Source: an uncultured Pedosphaera sp. (GTDB taxonomy: Bacteria > Verrucomicrobiota > Verrucomicrobiia > Limisphaerales > Pedosphaeraceae). Taken from it: a stretch of DNA of 64,000 nt. The DNA lies in assembly GCA_903918755.1 (NCBI GenBank), contig CAIXFN010000030.1, forward strand, positions 1 through 64,000. Reading direction: 5' to 3'. Made by a program: the position numbers and the translations under genes. The notes under the pieces are model-generated. The model did not search any database. It had not been told where the DNA came from and was given only the letters and a program-made list of their open reading frames with translations. This document shows positions 26,322 through 35,453 of the stretch, piece after piece (the stretch's first letter is position 1; every line of letters starts with the position of its first letter).

Positions 26322-27692
26322 CTACTGGGACAGGGATTTGAGGAGGTCGGGAAAATAGGCGTTGTCCGGGTCCAGCCGGAGAGACGTTTTCACCAGCAAG
26401 AGCGCATCATCCTGTCGTCCGTGACCAGTCAGGAAATTTGCATATCGATAAACCGCTTCCGGCGAGGCAGGGTAAAGGGCATAGGCTTGTCGGAAACTGA
26501 GGTCCGCCGCTTGTTGAAACCGCAGCTTTTCGCCGGGGTCATTGGCATGTTCCTCCCGCCAGGCATATAAGCCGGCAATGGCACTGCGGAGTTTGGAAAA
26601 GCACATTTGCGCTTCCCGGTTTTTGGCGAATGCGGGATCCCCTTTGTAGCCGGTCAGGTCCTTTCGGAGGTGAACCTTGTCCGCAAAACCGCAAATCTCG
26701 CGGACTGAGGTTTCCTTGGCGAGCCAATCCCCGATGGCATCACCGGTCGTCCGTTTCCAGTAATCGAGATCCTGCTGAACCTCTTGATTGCCCAATTCCT
26801 TGAGTGGTTTCGTGTGCAATTCGAAGATCAGACCTTGGGGTGACAAATGAGGATACATCCAATCCAGGGTAAAGCTTTCTTCGATATAAAACTTTCGATC
26901 GGGGTTGTTCGTGACGATGCATTTTGCAACCAAGCCGTTGATCTCCATCACGGCAACCTGGCCGCTGACCTCAACGCGACCATTAACTTTCCGGATATCC
27001 TCGCCCGGTTTGAGCTTGTCATGCTTCAATCGTTCCTGCACGTCAGCGATGTATTCCCCCATCGCGGTTGCCACGTCGTTCGAGGTGGGAAGGTGTAGTT
27101 GTTTCGAATAAAGTCGGCGCTGTCGTGCCAAATAGGATTCATCCACAAGTTGATTCTGAGTCAGGATGAAGAACGGTTTTTCCTCGCGCCGTGATTCCGC
27201 CAAAGCGGTGATGATGAAGCGGCCCGGATCGGTTCCGCCGAAGTAGATGCCATCGCGAGGAATGGATTCAATGATTTCGCGGCCGAAGCGGTGCAGCCAT
27301 TTTGTGTCCCAATTGTGAAATTGTTCATACGTGCCAATCATCTCGGAGATGGGTGGCCAGATGACCGTGCGCAATGCGGGTGAAAGGGTTTCGTTGGTCG
27401 CTGATTTTACGTAGCGGCCACTGGCGAGACTGAGACGATCGGCCAGATTCGTCGCCGTTTCCCAGTCGTCGACCCGCACAGCATCGAAGAAACTCCAGAC
27501 CAAGGCTGGCACCTTGTTCGTGGTGGTGTCCGCGAACTCCCGGATTTCATGCGCTTTGGCCGTGGCAAAGCGAGCGAGATCCAGATCTGTGGCGCCGGTG
27601 TTGGTTGCGGGAAACAATATTGCCAGCGCGAAAGCGAATAGCTTTGTTTTTCCGATTTTCCGAACCGTGTGTGTTTCGCAATCCCCAAGCAT
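26322..27692 (-). CDS. Secreted hypothetical protein with TPR-like C-terminus
   Basis: 456 residues. The N-terminus has a signal peptide (KTKLFAFALAILFPATNTGA). The middle includes GIYFGGTDPGRFIITALAES and RVEVSGQVAVMEINGLVAKC, suggestive of a conserved globular domain that I cannot name. The C-terminal ~80 residues fit tetratricopeptide helices (ADLSFRQAYALYPASPEAVYR, DDALLLVKTSLRLDPDN). It should be exported. It is divergent from the GH26 gene region, with only a few bases between start codons if the small frame at 27698 is real. Confidence 0.75.
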   Translation of the reverse strand: MLGDCETHTVRKIGKTKLFAFALAILFPATNTGATDLDLARFATAKAHEIREFADTTTNKVPALVWSFFDAVRVDDWETATNLADRLSLASGRYVKSATNETLSPALRTVIWPPISEMIGTYEQFHNWDTKWLHRFGREIIESIPRDGIYFGGTDPGRFIITALAESRREEKPFFILTQNQLVDESYLARQRRLYSKQLHLPTSNDVATAMGEYIADVQERLKHDKLKPGEDIRKVNGRVEVSGQVAVMEINGLVAKCIVTNNPDRKFYIEESFTLDWMYPHLSPQGLIFELHTKPLKELGNQEVQQDLDYWKRTTGDAIGDWLAKETSVREICGFADKVHLRKDLTGYKGDPAFAKNREAQMCFSKLRSAIAGLYAWREEHANDPGEKLRFQQAADLSFRQAYALYPASPEAVYRYANFLTGHGRQDDALLLVKTSLRLDPDNAYFPDLLKSLSQ

Positions 27693-27697
27693 GCCCC

Positions 27698-27898
27698 ATG
27701 ATTATTCCGCCGGAGGAAGCTTGTCCAGCAAAGGTGCGCTCCAGAAAAGCCTTCAACATCACCCCGCCTGATGCCATGGTGATTGTGAATGAAAAAGCAC
27801 CAGATTTTGATCCGGGCACGGCTGTCGACGACGCTGCTGGCGCAATCGTCGGGACGTACCACCCAGACCACGTGGAATACCTCCAACACCGCGACTAA
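27698..27898 (+). CDS. Possible small protein directly preceding GH26
   Basis: A 66-codon frame (MIIPPEEACPAKVRSRKAF...) whose TAA touches the ATG of the GH26 gene with no gap. Composition is protein-like (charged, few rare residues), but I see no family, signal peptide or ribosome site. It may be a leader peptide, a real small gene or chance. Confidence 0.25.
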   Translation: MIIPPEEACPAKVRSRKAFNITPPDAMVIVNEKAPDFDPGTAVDDAAGAIVGTYHPDHVEYLQHRD

Positions 27899-28891
27899 AT
27901 GAAAATCCGGCGATCGGTAACTTCACTCGCCTGTGCGATCGGAGCCATGGTCTTCGGTCAATTCCTTCACGCCCAAACTCAGAGCAATGCTCCCGCCGCA
28001 TTGGGCGTCTTGGATTATCTCAAAAGCATCAGCGGGCATGCCACCGTTGCGGGCATTCACAACCGGGAGCCGAACAGCCGGCCCGCCCGGCAAACGGACC
28101 GGATTTTCAGCAAAGTCGGCCGGTACCCGGGACTTTGGAGCGGGGATTTTCTCTTCGCCGCGCCGGACGTCAGCAATCGCTGGACGATGATCCACGAGTG
28201 CAAAAAGGAGTGGGACCAGGGAGCGATTGTCCAATTGATGGCGCACATCGCTCCGCCCAATCAACCCGAAAGCACCAGTTGGCGAGGCGGTGTGATGAGC
28301 CATTTGAGCGACCCGGAGTGGACCGAGTTGGTCACCGACGGCGGGAGCTTGAACCGGGTCTTCAAAACCCGCCTCGATGGATTCGCCGGTTACTTCCAAT
28401 ATTTGAAAGACAACGGGGTGCCAGTGCTCTTTCGCCCGTTCCATGAAATGAACCAAAAAGCATTTTGGTGGGGTGGGAGAAAAGGACCCGAAGGCACCGC
28501 CAAACTGTATCGCCTGACCCACGATTACCTGGTTGTGAACAAAGGGCTTACCAACATTATCTGGGTCTGGGATATGCAGGACATGAGCCGGGATTTTGCG
28601 GAATACAACCCCGGTGATGCCTATTGGGATATCTTCGCCTTTGATGTCTATGGCGACGGCTTCAATCAGAGCTGGTACGATTACATTTTGCCGATCGTCG
28701 GCAACAAACCAATGGCAATTGGAGAATGCGATAAATTGCCCACGCCCAGCATGCTGGTCGCGCAACCACGGTGGTGCTTTTTCATGAGTTGGGCCGAGTT
28801 GACTTTTAGCAAGAATTCAGACCAGCAAATCGCCGAATTGTATAATGCGACCAATGTGATCAGCCGAGACCGCTTGCCGAAGCTTAAATAA
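27899..28891 (+). CDS. Secreted GH26 beta-mannanase
   Basis: 330 residues with a signal peptide (SLACAIGAMVFGQFLHAQ). The glycoside hydrolase family 26 core shows VAGIHNRE, GLWSGDFLF, the acid/base Glu in VLFRPFHEMN (near residue 182), a Trp-rich strand TNIIWVWDMQ, and the nucleophile Glu in AIGECDKLP (near 275). It hydrolyses beta-1,4-mannan or related mannose-containing glycans in the periplasm or outside. Length is normal for a single-domain GH26, with no carbohydrate-binding module. Confidence 0.92.
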   Translation: MKIRRSVTSLACAIGAMVFGQFLHAQTQSNAPAALGVLDYLKSISGHATVAGIHNREPNSRPARQTDRIFSKVGRYPGLWSGDFLFAAPDVSNRWTMIHECKKEWDQGAIVQLMAHIAPPNQPESTSWRGGVMSHLSDPEWTELVTDGGSLNRVFKTRLDGFAGYFQYLKDNGVPVLFRPFHEMNQKAFWWGGRKGPEGTAKLYRLTHDYLVVNKGLTNIIWVWDMQDMSRDFAEYNPGDAYWDIFAFDVYGDGFNQSWYDYILPIVGNKPMAIGECDKLPTPSMLVAQPRWCFFMSWAELTFSKNSDQQIAELYNATNVISRDRLPKLK

Positions 28892-28965
28892 GCAGCGCAC
28901 CGGGGCGGAAATTGACCCTTTACGAAAAAGGTTGTGGCGTCGGTTAAAACCTCTTTAATTGCGTC

Positions 28966-29628
28966 ATGGTGTCGAAGCCGCTCTGCCCGAAATGTCGCAA
29001 GGAGATTCCGTTGGATGACGTCAATGTCGCCAAGGACATCGCGCTCTGCCGAAGGTGCGGCGAATCCTACCCATTTTCCGACTTGGTGGATTCCGCTCCC
29101 GTCCGGTCCGTGGATCTCGCCAATCCACCGCGCGGAGCCTGGTTGGTGCAGAATCCGCCCGTCGGTTTTGAAGTGGGCGCTTCCACCCGCTCCGGGGTGG
29201 CGTTTTTCCTGGTCCCGTTTATGTGTGTCTGGTCGGGTTTCTCCCTGGGCGGGATTTATGGAACCCAGATTTACAAAATGGAATTCAATCCCATGATCTC
29301 GCTCTTTGGAATACCTTTCCTGCTGGGAACGGCGTTTTTCGGCAGCTACGCGCTGATGACCGTTTGCGGCAAGGTCGTGGTGCGCGTGGCGGGCGATGAG
29401 GCGGTGGTTTTTGTCGGGGTTGGCCCCATCGGCTGGCGGCGGTGCTTCAATTGGCGTAAGGTTTCGAGTATCAAACGCACCGAAAAGCTCAACAATGGCA
29501 ACACCTCGCAACGCCTGACCATCGAAGGAGAGAAGCGCATTGATTTCGGCACCGGCCTCAAAGCCGAACGACTCGATTTCATGCTTGGAGCTTTGCAACA
29601 AATGCGGGCGCGAAGAGGGGTTTTGTAG
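28966..29628 (+). CDS. Zinc-ribbon membrane protein, unknown function
   Basis: 220 residues. The N-terminus has two Cys pairs (CPKC, CRRC) forming a zinc ribbon. Two membrane helices follow (VAFFLVPFMCVWSGFSLG; LFGIPFLLGTAFFGSYALM), then a soluble beta-rich C-terminal domain that looks PH-like (VVVRVAGDEAVVFVGVG, TSQRLTIEGEKRI). It ends RLDFMLGALQQMRARR. I cannot assign a function. Part of its 3' end reappears as a remnant near 37.85 kb, implying a former second copy. Confidence 0.75.
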   Translation: MVSKPLCPKCRKEIPLDDVNVAKDIALCRRCGESYPFSDLVDSAPVRSVDLANPPRGAWLVQNPPVGFEVGASTRSGVAFFLVPFMCVWSGFSLGGIYGTQIYKMEFNPMISLFGIPFLLGTAFFGSYALMTVCGKVVVRVAGDEAVVFVGVGPIGWRRCFNWRKVSSIKRTEKLNNGNTSQRLTIEGEKRIDFGTGLKAERLDFMLGALQQMRARRGVL

Positions 29629-29861
29629 TCTTGCCCGGGGAAAGGGCCCTTGCGGAGGGTTCGCTTGAAGGTCTTGCCGTTAACGCACTTGAGATTTGCG
29701 TGCCTTGGCGGCAAGGCACCCAAACCGCGGTGCCAGCTCTCAATAAACAGGCTCAAGAACTCCGGGACGGTCGGGAACATGGATGGCAACCGCCGTGAAA
29801 CGGGTTCCGCAGTGTCCCGCTTAGATAATCAACGCCATGACACCCATTACAACCAGTTCGG

Positions 29862-30200
29862 TTAAAGTGGCTTTTTCAGTAGGGCTTCTCTGAGTTGCTG
29901 AGACGCCAAAATCTTGCTGCCGATTGGCACGTCCTCCTTCGTGGTTTTCGTCAAACGGATCGTCACCCTCCATCGCTTGTCCATGGAAGCATACGGGTCA
30001 CGAATATTGAAGTGGGTCAGTTCGAAATGGGCCGTCGCCTCAAACTCCTGCCCGTCAGGTCTGCGCACCACTACCGTTTCGGTGCGCGTCTGCCAATTCC
30101 TTCTTGGAGCCGAAAAGATGGGTTGGATTATCAGTGTTCTGGCGGCGGCCCATTCAATCCAGAACGTGTCTTCCACTATTATTAGTTCGCAGCGCTCCAT
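29862..30200 (-). CDS. Small hypothetical protein, second gene of a pair
   Basis: 112 residues starting MERCELIIVEDTFWIEWAAA, an alternating beta pattern with RRPDGQEFEATAHFEL and RWRVTIRLTKTTKEDVPIGS. No signal peptide is seen and I do not recognise the family. The start lies 2 nt after the stop of the upstream membrane gene, so the two are cotranscribed. A longer frame opening at 30425 simply runs antisense to nothing useful and overlaps that upstream gene. Confidence 0.6.
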   Translation of the reverse strand: MERCELIIVEDTFWIEWAAARTLIIQPIFSAPRRNWQTRTETVVVRRPDGQEFEATAHFELTHFNIRDPYASMDKRWRVTIRLTKTTKEDVPIGSKILASQQLREALLKKPL

Positions 30201-30202
30201 TG

Positions 30203-30520
30203 CTAGCCAGTGTAGGGTTTGGCAAAAATCCTCATCTCCAGGGCGGACGCGTAAAAGCTCGCAGCGGAACCAGCGAAAATCGCCAAACCAGCGGGTGGAT
30301 GGAACCGCATCAGAATGAACCCAGCGATCATAGACAGATAGGAAGGCATCCCGTTTATCAAGTTGAGATTGGGCGCAGTGAACAGGTTTCCCACGGCGAC
30401 GAACGGAATCGAAAGCAACCACCAAGGAGACACGAAAACGGCGGCGAGAACCGCCGCGATAAGCAGGAGCACCGGGACGAACCTCGCTCGCCGCACGATG
30501 AAGACTTTTTCAGTTCCCAT
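30203..30520 (-). CDS. Small membrane protein
   Basis: 105 residues beginning MGTEKVFIVRRARFVPVLLL. Three or four hydrophobic helices (VPVLLLIAAVLAAVFVSPWW, YLSMIAGFILM, AIFAGSAASFYASALEM) separated by short loops. No family recognised. A longer frame starts at 30568, but this ATG gives a short basic N-terminus before the first helix. First gene of a two-gene unit. Confidence 0.65.
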   Translation of the reverse strand: MGTEKVFIVRRARFVPVLLLIAAVLAAVFVSPWWLLSIPFVAVGNLFTAPNLNLINGMPSYLSMIAGFILMRFHPPAGLAIFAGSAASFYASALEMRIFAKPYTG

Positions 30521-30641
30521 GAGTAGCGCTTGCGAGGATAAAGCTGGCGGTTTGCGGATGGAAAGCAAATCCGCAGAGGTCTGATTCGGTAGGTTTGAAT
30601 AAGCTGGCTTCCGCGGAACAAATTAAGGTAGACTTCTATTA

Positions 30642-31403
30642 ATGATTCCTTCGAGCCCAAACGACCATTCGCTGGCAGGCCTGGCTGACCGAAGGCAGGA
30701 TTTTCCCACCACGCAGTGGACACTGGTGATGCGGGTGCAGCAAAGCGGCGAGGTGCGGCAGGCCGCGCTCGAAGAATTGTGCCGGCTTTACTGGTATCCC
30801 ATTTACGCCTTTCTCCGCCGACGTGGCTATCCGCAACATGATGCGGAGGATTTCACGCAAGGGTTCTTCATCAAGCTGCTGGCGGAGGAAAGTCTTTCCG
30901 CTGTGGACGGAAGCAAGGGCCGGCTGCGCACCTACCTGCTTCACCACCTCAAGCGGCACCTCACGGATCAAAAGCGTTTCAACGGGGCGCTGAAGCGCGG
31001 CGGCGGCGTGAACACCATTTCCTTTGACGAAATGCGCGCCGAGGAACGCTATGCGCACGAACCGCAAGACGAGCGCGATCCGGAGCGCCTCTTCACCCGC
31101 GCCTGGGCCCATGAACTGCTGGCGGGCGTGCGCGAAAAATTGCGCGCGGACTTTGAAGGCGCGAAACGGCCCCATGCTTTTGAGGTGCTGCTGCCGTTTC
31201 TGCTGCTCGATGACGACCCGCCGTCGTATCGCGAGGTCGCGGCGCAACTGTGCGCCACCGAGGTCTCCGTCCGGCTCATGGTCAGCCGGTTGCGCGCGAA
31301 ATTCCGCACCCTACTGCGCGAAGAGGTGGCCCGTACCGTGCTAACGCCGGAGGATTTGAACGGGGAAATGGAATCGCTGAAGTCCGTCCTGACGGCGGCA
31401 TGA
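30642..31403 (+). CDS. ECF sigma factor coupled to a Ser/Thr kinase
   Basis: 253 residues. FPTTQWTLVMRVQQ is the characteristic opening of the kinase-associated ECF sigma factors of Verrucomicrobiota and Planctomycetota. Sigma region 2 contains YWYPIYAFLRRRGYPQHDAEDFTQGFF. The C-terminal helix-turn-helix is SYREVAAQLCATEVSVRLMVSRLRAKF. Its stop overlaps the kinase start (ATGA), a strong sign of coupled expression. In this group the kinase usually controls the sigma factor by phosphorylation; no separate anti-sigma is present. Confidence 0.9.
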   Translation: MIPSSPNDHSLAGLADRRQDFPTTQWTLVMRVQQSGEVRQAALEELCRLYWYPIYAFLRRRGYPQHDAEDFTQGFFIKLLAEESLSAVDGSKGRLRTYLLHHLKRHLTDQKRFNGALKRGGGVNTISFDEMRAEERYAHEPQDERDPERLFTRAWAHELLAGVREKLRADFEGAKRPHAFEVLLPFLLLDDDPPSYREVAAQLCATEVSVRLMVSRLRAKFRTLLREEVARTVLTPEDLNGEMESLKSVLTAA

Positions 31404-33433
31404 GTTCGCCTGCACCCCCATCTGCCGGGCCGGGTGCAAAGCGCGACTGGCAGCCGCCTTCGCTGGCGGAGTTGCAGTTGTTGCTGCCGGCGTATCAGTT
31501 TCTGGCGCTCCTCGGGTGCGGCGGCATGGGAGCGGTTTTCAAGGCCACGCAGCTTTCGCTGAACCGGCCCGTCGCCATCAAAGTCCTGCCGGCAAACCTG
31601 CTGGAAGATGCCGAGGCCAATTTCGCCGCGCGCTTCCGGCAGGAGTCGCTGACCATGGCCAAACTCGCGCATCCCGGCATCGTAGGCGTGTTCGAATCGG
31701 GCGAGGCGGGCGGGTTGCTCTACATCGTCATGGAGTTCGTGGACGGCACGGACGTGGCGCGCTTGATTCAGAGCGAGGGAAAACTTGCGCCGGAACGCGC
31801 GACGATGCTGCTCACGCAAGTCTGCGACGCGCTGCACTACGCCCACCAGAACGGCGTGGTGCATCGCGACATCAAGCCAGCGAACCTCCTGCTCACGCGT
31901 GGCGGCGTGGTGAAGATTGCCGACTTCGGACTGGCGAAGCACCGCGACGATGCGTTGCAGGGGTTGACCAAAACCAACGTGGCGATGGGCACGCCGGACT
32001 TCCTCGCCCCCGAGGCATGGACGCCGAACACGCCACTCGACCGGCGGGCGGACGTGTTTGCCCTGGGCGTGACCCTCTACCAGATGCTGACGGGCGAAAT
32101 TCCGCGCGGCTTCTGGGAAATGCCCAGCGCGCTCGTGGCCACGGACGCGCGCTTCGATGCGATCATCGAGCGCGCGCTACAGCCCAAACCCGAGGCGCGC
32201 TACCAGTCTTCCGTTGAGCTGCGCCGGGACCTGGAGAAGATCCAGGCCGAACCCTGGAGCGCCGGGCAACTTTCGGCCCTGGATAAGCACCCTATTTCCG
32301 GGGCAAGCGATACCCGCCTTTCGCGCTCGGTGGCTGCGCCAACAAAACGGCGGGCGCTGATCGCGCTGATCGCAGTGGCCGTGGTGATCGCGGGTATTCT
32401 GGTGGCGATCCGCAGGCCGCACCTGCCGAAAGAGACCGCCAGCAGCTCACCCGGTCCTTCCGGCAAATGGACCGTCACCACCGCGACCGACGGCGGTCCC
32501 GGTTCACTGCGACAGCTGCTGGCCGAAGCCGCCGCTTCGCCGGGTGCGGACACCATCACCTTTGCCGCTGGACTCTCCGGCTATCTCAAACTGACCAACG
32601 AATTGGTGGTTGAGGACGTCGGAGGCGTGACGGTGGACGGAAGCGGATTGCCCGGCGGTGTGACGATTGACGGTCGTGAAGGAAAACACCGCATCTTCTC
32701 GGTGAACGCGGAGGCCGTTCTGGCGCTGAAGAACCTCACCCTCACGGGCGGCAATGGTGACGGGGTGGCGGGTAAAACTCACGGCGGGGCCATCTTCAAT
32801 TACGGTGTCCTGACGGCCACTGGCTGCACTTTTGCCACTAATACTGCCATTGGCAATGGCGGGGCCGTACACAATGGTCAGCGCGGCATGGCGAGTTTCA
32901 CCAACTGTACTTTTTTCGGCAATAACCAGACCGGTAAGAGAAGGGGCGTTAAGACCGGCGGCGGAGCGCTTAACAACTCCGCCACCAGCCACAGTTTGAC
33001 CCTGGTTCATTGCACCATTGTGGGAAATATCTCCACGGGGAGCGAAGGCGGTGGCGGCGTCCGCAACCACGGTTTCAGGTTCACGCTGCAGAACTGCATT
33101 GTCGCGGGTAACCAAAGCGATCTCGGCCCGGACATCAGCGCCGGATTACCGGTCTTTATTTCCGCGGGCGGCAATCTCATCGGCAACAACGCGGGACTCC
33201 GCTGGAAACCGATTGCCAGCGACCTGGTGGGTTCAGAGGTTTCCCCGCTCGACCCCCGGATCGCCCCGCTAGGCCGCTACGGCGGTTCGACGCCGACCAT
33301 GCCGCCATTGCCCGGTTCGCCGGCGATTGACGCCGCCAGCGCCAGTAATGTTACCACCGACCAGCGCGGATTTCTGCGTCCCCTGGGGGCCGCGCCGGAT
33401 ATCGGCGCAGTGGAGTTTCGCGTGGCCAAGTGA
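31400..33433 (+). CDS. Transmembrane Ser/Thr kinase with extracytoplasmic beta-helix
   Basis: 677 residues. Kinase domain: P-loop LLGCGGMGAVFKA, Lys in VAIKVLP, HRD loop VVHRDIKPANLL (~153), DFG in KIADFGLAKH (~172) and FLAPEAW (~201), all intact. One membrane helix follows (RRALIALIAVAVVIAGILVAI, ~317-337). Residues ~350-677 are outside: a parallel beta-helix with Asn/Gly turns (FNYGVLTATGCTFATNTAIG, SLTLVHCTIVGN) and the closing SPAIDAA...PDIGAVEF of choice-of-anchor Q/CSLREA proteins. The beta-helix is a likely glycan or surface sensor. The longer frame from 31250 overlaps the sigma gene and is rejected. Confidence 0.92.
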   Translation: MSSPAPPSAGPGAKRDWQPPSLAELQLLLPAYQFLALLGCGGMGAVFKATQLSLNRPVAIKVLPANLLEDAEANFAARFRQESLTMAKLAHPGIVGVFESGEAGGLLYIVMEFVDGTDVARLIQSEGKLAPERATMLLTQVCDALHYAHQNGVVHRDIKPANLLLTRGGVVKIADFGLAKHRDDALQGLTKTNVAMGTPDFLAPEAWTPNTPLDRRADVFALGVTLYQMLTGEIPRGFWEMPSALVATDARFDAIIERALQPKPEARYQSSVELRRDLEKIQAEPWSAGQLSALDKHPISGASDTRLSRSVAAPTKRRALIALIAVAVVIAGILVAIRRPHLPKETASSSPGPSGKWTVTTATDGGPGSLRQLLAEAAASPGADTITFAAGLSGYLKLTNELVVEDVGGVTVDGSGLPGGVTIDGREGKHRIFSVNAEAVLALKNLTLTGGNGDGVAGKTHGGAIFNYGVLTATGCTFATNTAIGNGGAVHNGQRGMASFTNCTFFGNNQTGKRRGVKTGGGALNNSATSHSLTLVHCTIVGNISTGSEGGGGVRNHGFRFTLQNCIVAGNQSDLGPDISAGLPVFISAGGNLIGNNAGLRWKPIASDLVGSEVSPLDPRIAPLGRYGGSTPTMPPLPGSPAIDAASASNVTTDQRGFLRPLGAAPDIGAVEFRVAK

Positions 33434-33560
33434 GGTGGGGGCAGCTCCCGGCGCGCCGGCGACCGGCCGGACTCACTGCCTCCGCAAAACTTTTTTCACC
33501 ATTTTTTGACACAATGGCCGACAATTTCCGTAAGGAGCGGGTGAAAGAACACCCATCTTT

Positions 33561-35453
33561 ATGAATATCAGAAAACTGCTCGCCCAGCTCGGCCTTGCCG
33601 CCATTGTCCTCGCAACCCTCAATCTGCAACTCGCAACCGCTCGCGCCCAAGGCACTGCTTTCACCTACCAGGGGCGGCTCGACATTGCCGGCATGCCGGC
33701 CAATGGCTCGAACGATCTTACCTTCACGCTTTACGATGCCGCGACGGCCGGATCCACGGTGGGCACGAGTAACACGATCAATGACCTCGTCCTTTCCAAC
33801 GGACTCTTCACCGTCACGCTCGACTTCGGGGCGGGCGCGTTCAATGGAGCGGCGCGCTGGCTGCAAATCGCGGCGCGGCCCGGCTCGAGCGCGGGCGCTT
33901 ACACCAATCTCGCCCCGCGCCAGCCCATCACCCCCACGCCTTACGCGATGTTTGCGAGCGGCGCGGCGGCTTCCGGCGTCACCGGCACGCTGCCCGCCAG
34001 CGCGCTTTCCGGCGCTTACAGCGGGGCGGTGAACCTGGGCAATGCGGCCAACTCCTTTGCGGGCAACGGCGCCGGACTCACGTCGCTCAACGCCGCCAAT
34101 CTGTCCAGCGGCACCGTGGGGGATGCCCGGCTCTCCGCGAACGTAGCTCTGCGCACTGGCGGGAATACGTTTAGCGGAACGCAAGTGATGACCAGCGGCA
34201 ACGTCGGCATTGGCATCACCGCGCCGTTGGCACAACTGGATGTGCGTGGTCCTTCCACCGTCGTCGGCGGCATCGCGCTCGGCGATTACAACATTACGAA
34301 CTCGCGCTACATCGGCATCATCGGGGCTGGCCAGCCGGCGAACATTGCGGCCGGCTCAGGATTCTCCGGCGTGGAATTTGGCGGTCCCTCAGGCAATACG
34401 AATAGCGGCATGCTCGCGTTTCACACGCACAACTTTGGCGCGGGATCTGCGGAAAGGATGCGGATTACCAAGACGGGGAATGTGGGCATTGGCACCACCA
34501 CTCCGGCGACGTCGCTCGACGTGAACGGGGTGGGGACGATGACGAGCCTGGAGCTGCGCGCGGTTGGCAGCACCCCACACCTTGATTTCTCCGGGGCCAA
34601 TGTGGATTTCAACGCGCGAATTATTTACACCGGCACCAATGACAATGGGCTATTCTATACGGCTGGCAAACACATGTTCGCGGGCGGCAAAGTCGGCATC
34701 GGCACCACCACCCCCAACTTTCCCCTGTCGTTTCCCGACACCGGGGGCGAAAAGATCAGCCTTTATGGGCAGGACATAACTTCGCTGCACGGAATTGGCA
34801 TTGGCGGATCGCGCATGGAGTTTTACGTCCCCACCACCGGCCATGATTTCGTTTTTGGGGTCGGCAATAACACGAATTTTGCGGAAAAGACGCGCCTTGC
34901 CGGTAACGGCAACATCTACGTCGGAAATGGCGCGGCTTTTTACTCCGCCGGCCGCTTGCATATCCAGTCGCAGGCGAACGAACCTTTATATCTCAATCCC
35001 TTCACCGGCGGTGGGGATGTGATCATCGGCGGGGGTGGGGCGGCCCCCAATTTGCAGGTAATCGGCGAAGTCACCTGCGTGGCGGTCAACCTGACCAGCG
35101 ACCGCAACGCCAAGGAGCAGTTCAAGCCCGTGAACGCCCGCGAGGTGCTCGATAAGGTGGCCCGCCTGCCGATCACCGAGTGGCAGTACAAGGGCCGGGA
35201 ACAGCAATCCTCCGACGGCGCCCGGCACATCGGCCCCATGGCGCAGGATTTCCATGAAGCCTTTGCGCTCGGCCATGACGATAAACACATCACCAGCGTG
35301 GACGCCGACGGCGTGGCGCTGGCGGCGATCCAGGGCTTGAAACAGGAAGCGGATCAGAAGGACGAGCGGATCCAGCAGTTGGAAAAGTCCGTGGCGGAAT
35401 TGCGCGAGTTGGTGACCAAGCTCGCCCGCCAGCAGAATGGAGGTGGGAAGTGA
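33561..35453 (+). CDS. Secreted tail-fibre-like protein with S74 self-cleaving chaperone
   Basis: 630 residues. Signal peptide (LGLAAIVLATLNLQLATARAQG), then FTYQGRLDIAGMPANGSNDLTFTLYD and PYAMFASG, a pattern common in bacterial surface fibres. The middle is repetitive beta-rich fibre (NVGIGTTTPATSLDV, KVGIGTTTPNFPLSF). At the end is the S74 intramolecular chaperone: LTSDRNAKEQF carries the Ser-Lys type self-cleavage site, ITEWQYKG and HIGPMAQDF follow, then a coiled coil (KDERIQQLEKSVAELRELV). It should trimerise and cleave itself after export. The stop overlaps the M4 peptidase start (GTGA). Confidence 0.88.
   Translation: MNIRKLLAQLGLAAIVLATLNLQLATARAQGTAFTYQGRLDIAGMPANGSNDLTFTLYDAATAGSTVGTSNTINDLVLSNGLFTVTLDFGAGAFNGAARWLQIAARPGSSAGAYTNLAPRQPITPTPYAMFASGAAASGVTGTLPASALSGAYSGAVNLGNAANSFAGNGAGLTSLNAANLSSGTVGDARLSANVALRTGGNTFSGTQVMTSGNVGIGITAPLAQLDVRGPSTVVGGIALGDYNITNSRYIGIIGAGQPANIAAGSGFSGVEFGGPSGNTNSGMLAFHTHNFGAGSAERMRITKTGNVGIGTTTPATSLDVNGVGTMTSLELRAVGSTPHLDFSGANVDFNARIIYTGTNDNGLFYTAGKHMFAGGKVGIGTTTPNFPLSFPDTGGEKISLYGQDITSLHGIGIGGSRMEFYVPTTGHDFVFGVGNNTNFAEKTRLAGNGNIYVGNGAAFYSAGRLHIQSQANEPLYLNPFTGGGDVIIGGGGAAPNLQVIGEVTCVAVNLTSDRNAKEQFKPVNAREVLDKVARLPITEWQYKGREQQSSDGARHIGPMAQDFHEAFALGHDDKHITSVDADGVALAAIQGLKQEADQKDERIQQLEKSVAELRELVTKLARQQNGGGK

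Noticed and set aside
30201-30425. N-terminal extension of the small hypothetical gene ending at 29862
   Set aside because: It overlaps the membrane gene upstream on the same strand in another frame; starting 2 nt after that stop is more sensible.
31250-31399. Upstream extension of the kinase
   Set aside because: It overlaps the sigma gene fully; the ATGA junction at 31400 gives a natural start.
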